The notes beneath the pieces are model-generated. The model had not been told where the DNA came from. It did not search any database and worked only from the letters and a program-made list of their open reading frames with translations. DNA of 64,000 nucleotides from Pantoea endophytica. GTDB taxonomy: Bacteria > Pseudomonadota > Gammaproteobacteria > Enterobacterales > Enterobacteriaceae. Numbering within the stretch: position 1 is the stretch's first letter; the number at the start of each line of letters is the position of its first letter. Positions 62,977 to 64,000 of this stretch are shown here, piece after piece. The stretch is from NCBI RefSeq assembly GCF_002858935.1, contig NZ_PJRT01000005.1, forward strand, positions 62,001 to 126,000. Direction: 5' to 3'. Both the position numbers and the translations under genes were made by a program.

Positions 62977-63993
62977 TTAAAAATCGGCTTTCAACACTAC
63001 GCGGTAATTGGCTTTGCCCGCGCGTACGTGATCCAGCGCTTCATTGATTTTAGACATCGGGAACTCTTCCACCTGCGGTGCGATATCCGCACGCGACGCC
63101 AGTTTCATCAGTGAACGCAGCTGGCCTGGCGAACCGGTAGAGGAACCGGTCACCGCGCGATCGCCCATAATCAGGCTGAACGCTGGCACTTCGAACGGCT
63201 TCATCACTGCGCCGACGGTGTGGAATTTACCGTGCGGAGCCAGCGCCTGGAAGTACGGTGCCCAGTCAAGATCCACCGCTACCGTGCTGATGATCAAATC
63301 AAACTGACCGGCCAGCGCATTCAGCGCCTGCGGGTCGCGGCTGTTCACCACGCGGTCCGCACCCATCGCTTTAATTGACTCGGTTTTGCTGGCGTTGGAG
63401 CTGAATGCCGTCACTTCCGCACCCATTGCACGCAGCAATTTAATCGCCATGTGGCCCAGGCCGCCGATGCCGATCACGCCGACGCGGCTGGTGGCGGTGA
63501 CATGATGCATCAACAGCGGTTTGAACACGGTGATGCCGCCACACAGCAGCGGACCCGCCGAGGTGTAATCCATCGCTTCTGGCAGCGGGATCACCCATTG
63601 CCAGTCGGCGCGCAGATGGCTGGCAAAACCGCCTTTGTTCATGATGGTTGGCACCGAACCGTTCTCACAGTTAACGTGCTCGCCATTGATACAGGCATTA
63701 CAGTGCTGGCAGCTTTTCGCCGTCCAGCCGATGCCCACGCGCTGGCCCACTTTCAAGCCTTTATTCTGCGCCGCATCGCCTAACGCGCTGATGCGACCAA
63801 TCACTTCGTGGCCGGCAATCACCGGGAACGAGGAGATGCCCCACTCGTTATCAATCATCGACAAATCTGAGTGACAAACACCGCAGTAATCGACCTCAAC
63901 CTGCACCTCTTCAGCAGCCAGTTCACCGGCTTCATACTCATGAGGCACCAGCGCTTCACCCGCGTTCAAGGCGGCATAACTTTTGATTTTCAT
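62977..63993 (-). CDS. Zinc-dependent alcohol dehydrogenase, YahK/CAD type
   Basis: A 338-aa medium-chain dehydrogenase. The catalytic zinc ligands are in CGVCHSDLS (Cys), AGHEVIGRI (His-Glu) and LLCGGITVF (Cys); the structural zinc site is [18 protein letters not shown](P) binding is at [20 protein letters not shown]. It resembles the broad-substrate aldehyde reductases YahK and Ahr, so it probably reduces aldehydes with NADPH. It converges on the PepSY gene. Confidence 0.9.
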   Translation of the reverse strand: MKIKSYAALNAGEALVPHEYEAGELAAEEVQVEVDYCGVCHSDLSMIDNEWGISSFPVIAGHEVIGRISALGDAAQNKGLKVGQRVGIGWTAKSCQHCNACINGEHVNCENGSVPTIMNKGGFASHLRADWQWVIPLPEAMDYTSAGPLLCGGITVFKPLLMHHVTATSRVGVIGIGGLGHMAIKLLRAMGAEVTAFSSNASKTESIKAMGADRVVNSRDPQALNALAGQFDLIISTVAVDLDWAPYFQALAPHGKFHTVGAVMKPFEVPAFSLIMGDRAVTGSSTGSPGQLRSLMKLASRADIAPQVEEFPMSKINEALDHVRAGKANYRVVLKADF

Positions 63994-64000
63994 TACTGTC

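Overview
The window looks like part of a large accessory replicon, probably a megaplasmid, of a yellow-pigmented member of the Erwiniaceae, most likely Pantoea. The main evidence is a complete zeaxanthin-glucoside cluster (crtE-X-Y-I-B, with crtZ on the opposite strand) of the layout and sequence known from Pantoea. Two addiction modules (ccdAB and phd-doc) and a mosaic of sugar-acid and sugar catabolic operons fit a plasmid. No replication or partition gene is visible, so plasmid location is inferred.

Left third (1-23 kb, accessory mosaic). It begins with a 2,3-butanediol operon (LysR regulator divergent from budA-budB-budC). Next comes a debris zone holding a barstar-like immunity gene broken by an in-frame TGA and a decayed HMG-CoA-lyase-like gene. 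A D-tartrate-type operon follows (enolase-superfamily dehydratase, FAH-family hydrolase, MFS carrier, divergent LysR). Small stress and regulator genes come next (NmrA/HxlR pair, GNAT, an unknown 218-aa protein, a 42-aa basic peptide). Then there is a galactonate-type operon (IclR regulator convergent with dgoA, dgoK, a DapA-family lyase, a sugar-acid dehydratase and an MHS-type MFS carrier). The third ends with a deletion scar joining the start of a yedK-like gene to a CitMHS transporter that has lost its start. A dispersed repeat built around GTCCGCTT hairpins occurs only in this part.

Middle (23-40 kb). A five-gene sugar ABC transporter and PfkB kinase operon sits behind a perfect 10-bp inverted repeat. 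It is followed by a second, full-length BamA paralogue, a DHA2-type MFS pump with a divergent XRE/MmyB-type regulator, a capsule-type glycosyltransferase, a KilA-C domain protein, a GNAT, an OtsA-like protein lacking the nucleotide-sugar-binding residues, a DAO-type flavoprotein and a D-2-hydroxyacid dehydrogenase.

Right part (40-64 kb). The crt cluster is followed by ccdAB, a CynX/NimT-type MFS gene with an ArsR-type gene, a LacI-controlled sugar module (two TIM-barrel isomerase-like proteins and a Gfo/Idh/MocA oxidoreductase around a divergent promoter with four operator-like palindromes), a three-subunit periplasmic GMC dehydrogenase, a GlcG/HbpS-type protein, a cupin, glutaminase, phd-doc whose toxin carries Tyr66 in place of the catalytic His, a DUF2946/PepSY pair and a zinc alcohol dehydrogenase. 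Hairpins with an ATAAAT/ATTTAT centre recur between genes here.

The most unusual items are the OtsA-like pseudoenzyme, the Doc protein with a natural H66Y-type change, the BamA paralogue, the broken barstar gene, and the LacI module next to the GMC dehydrogenase, which could be a 3-keto-glycoside route.
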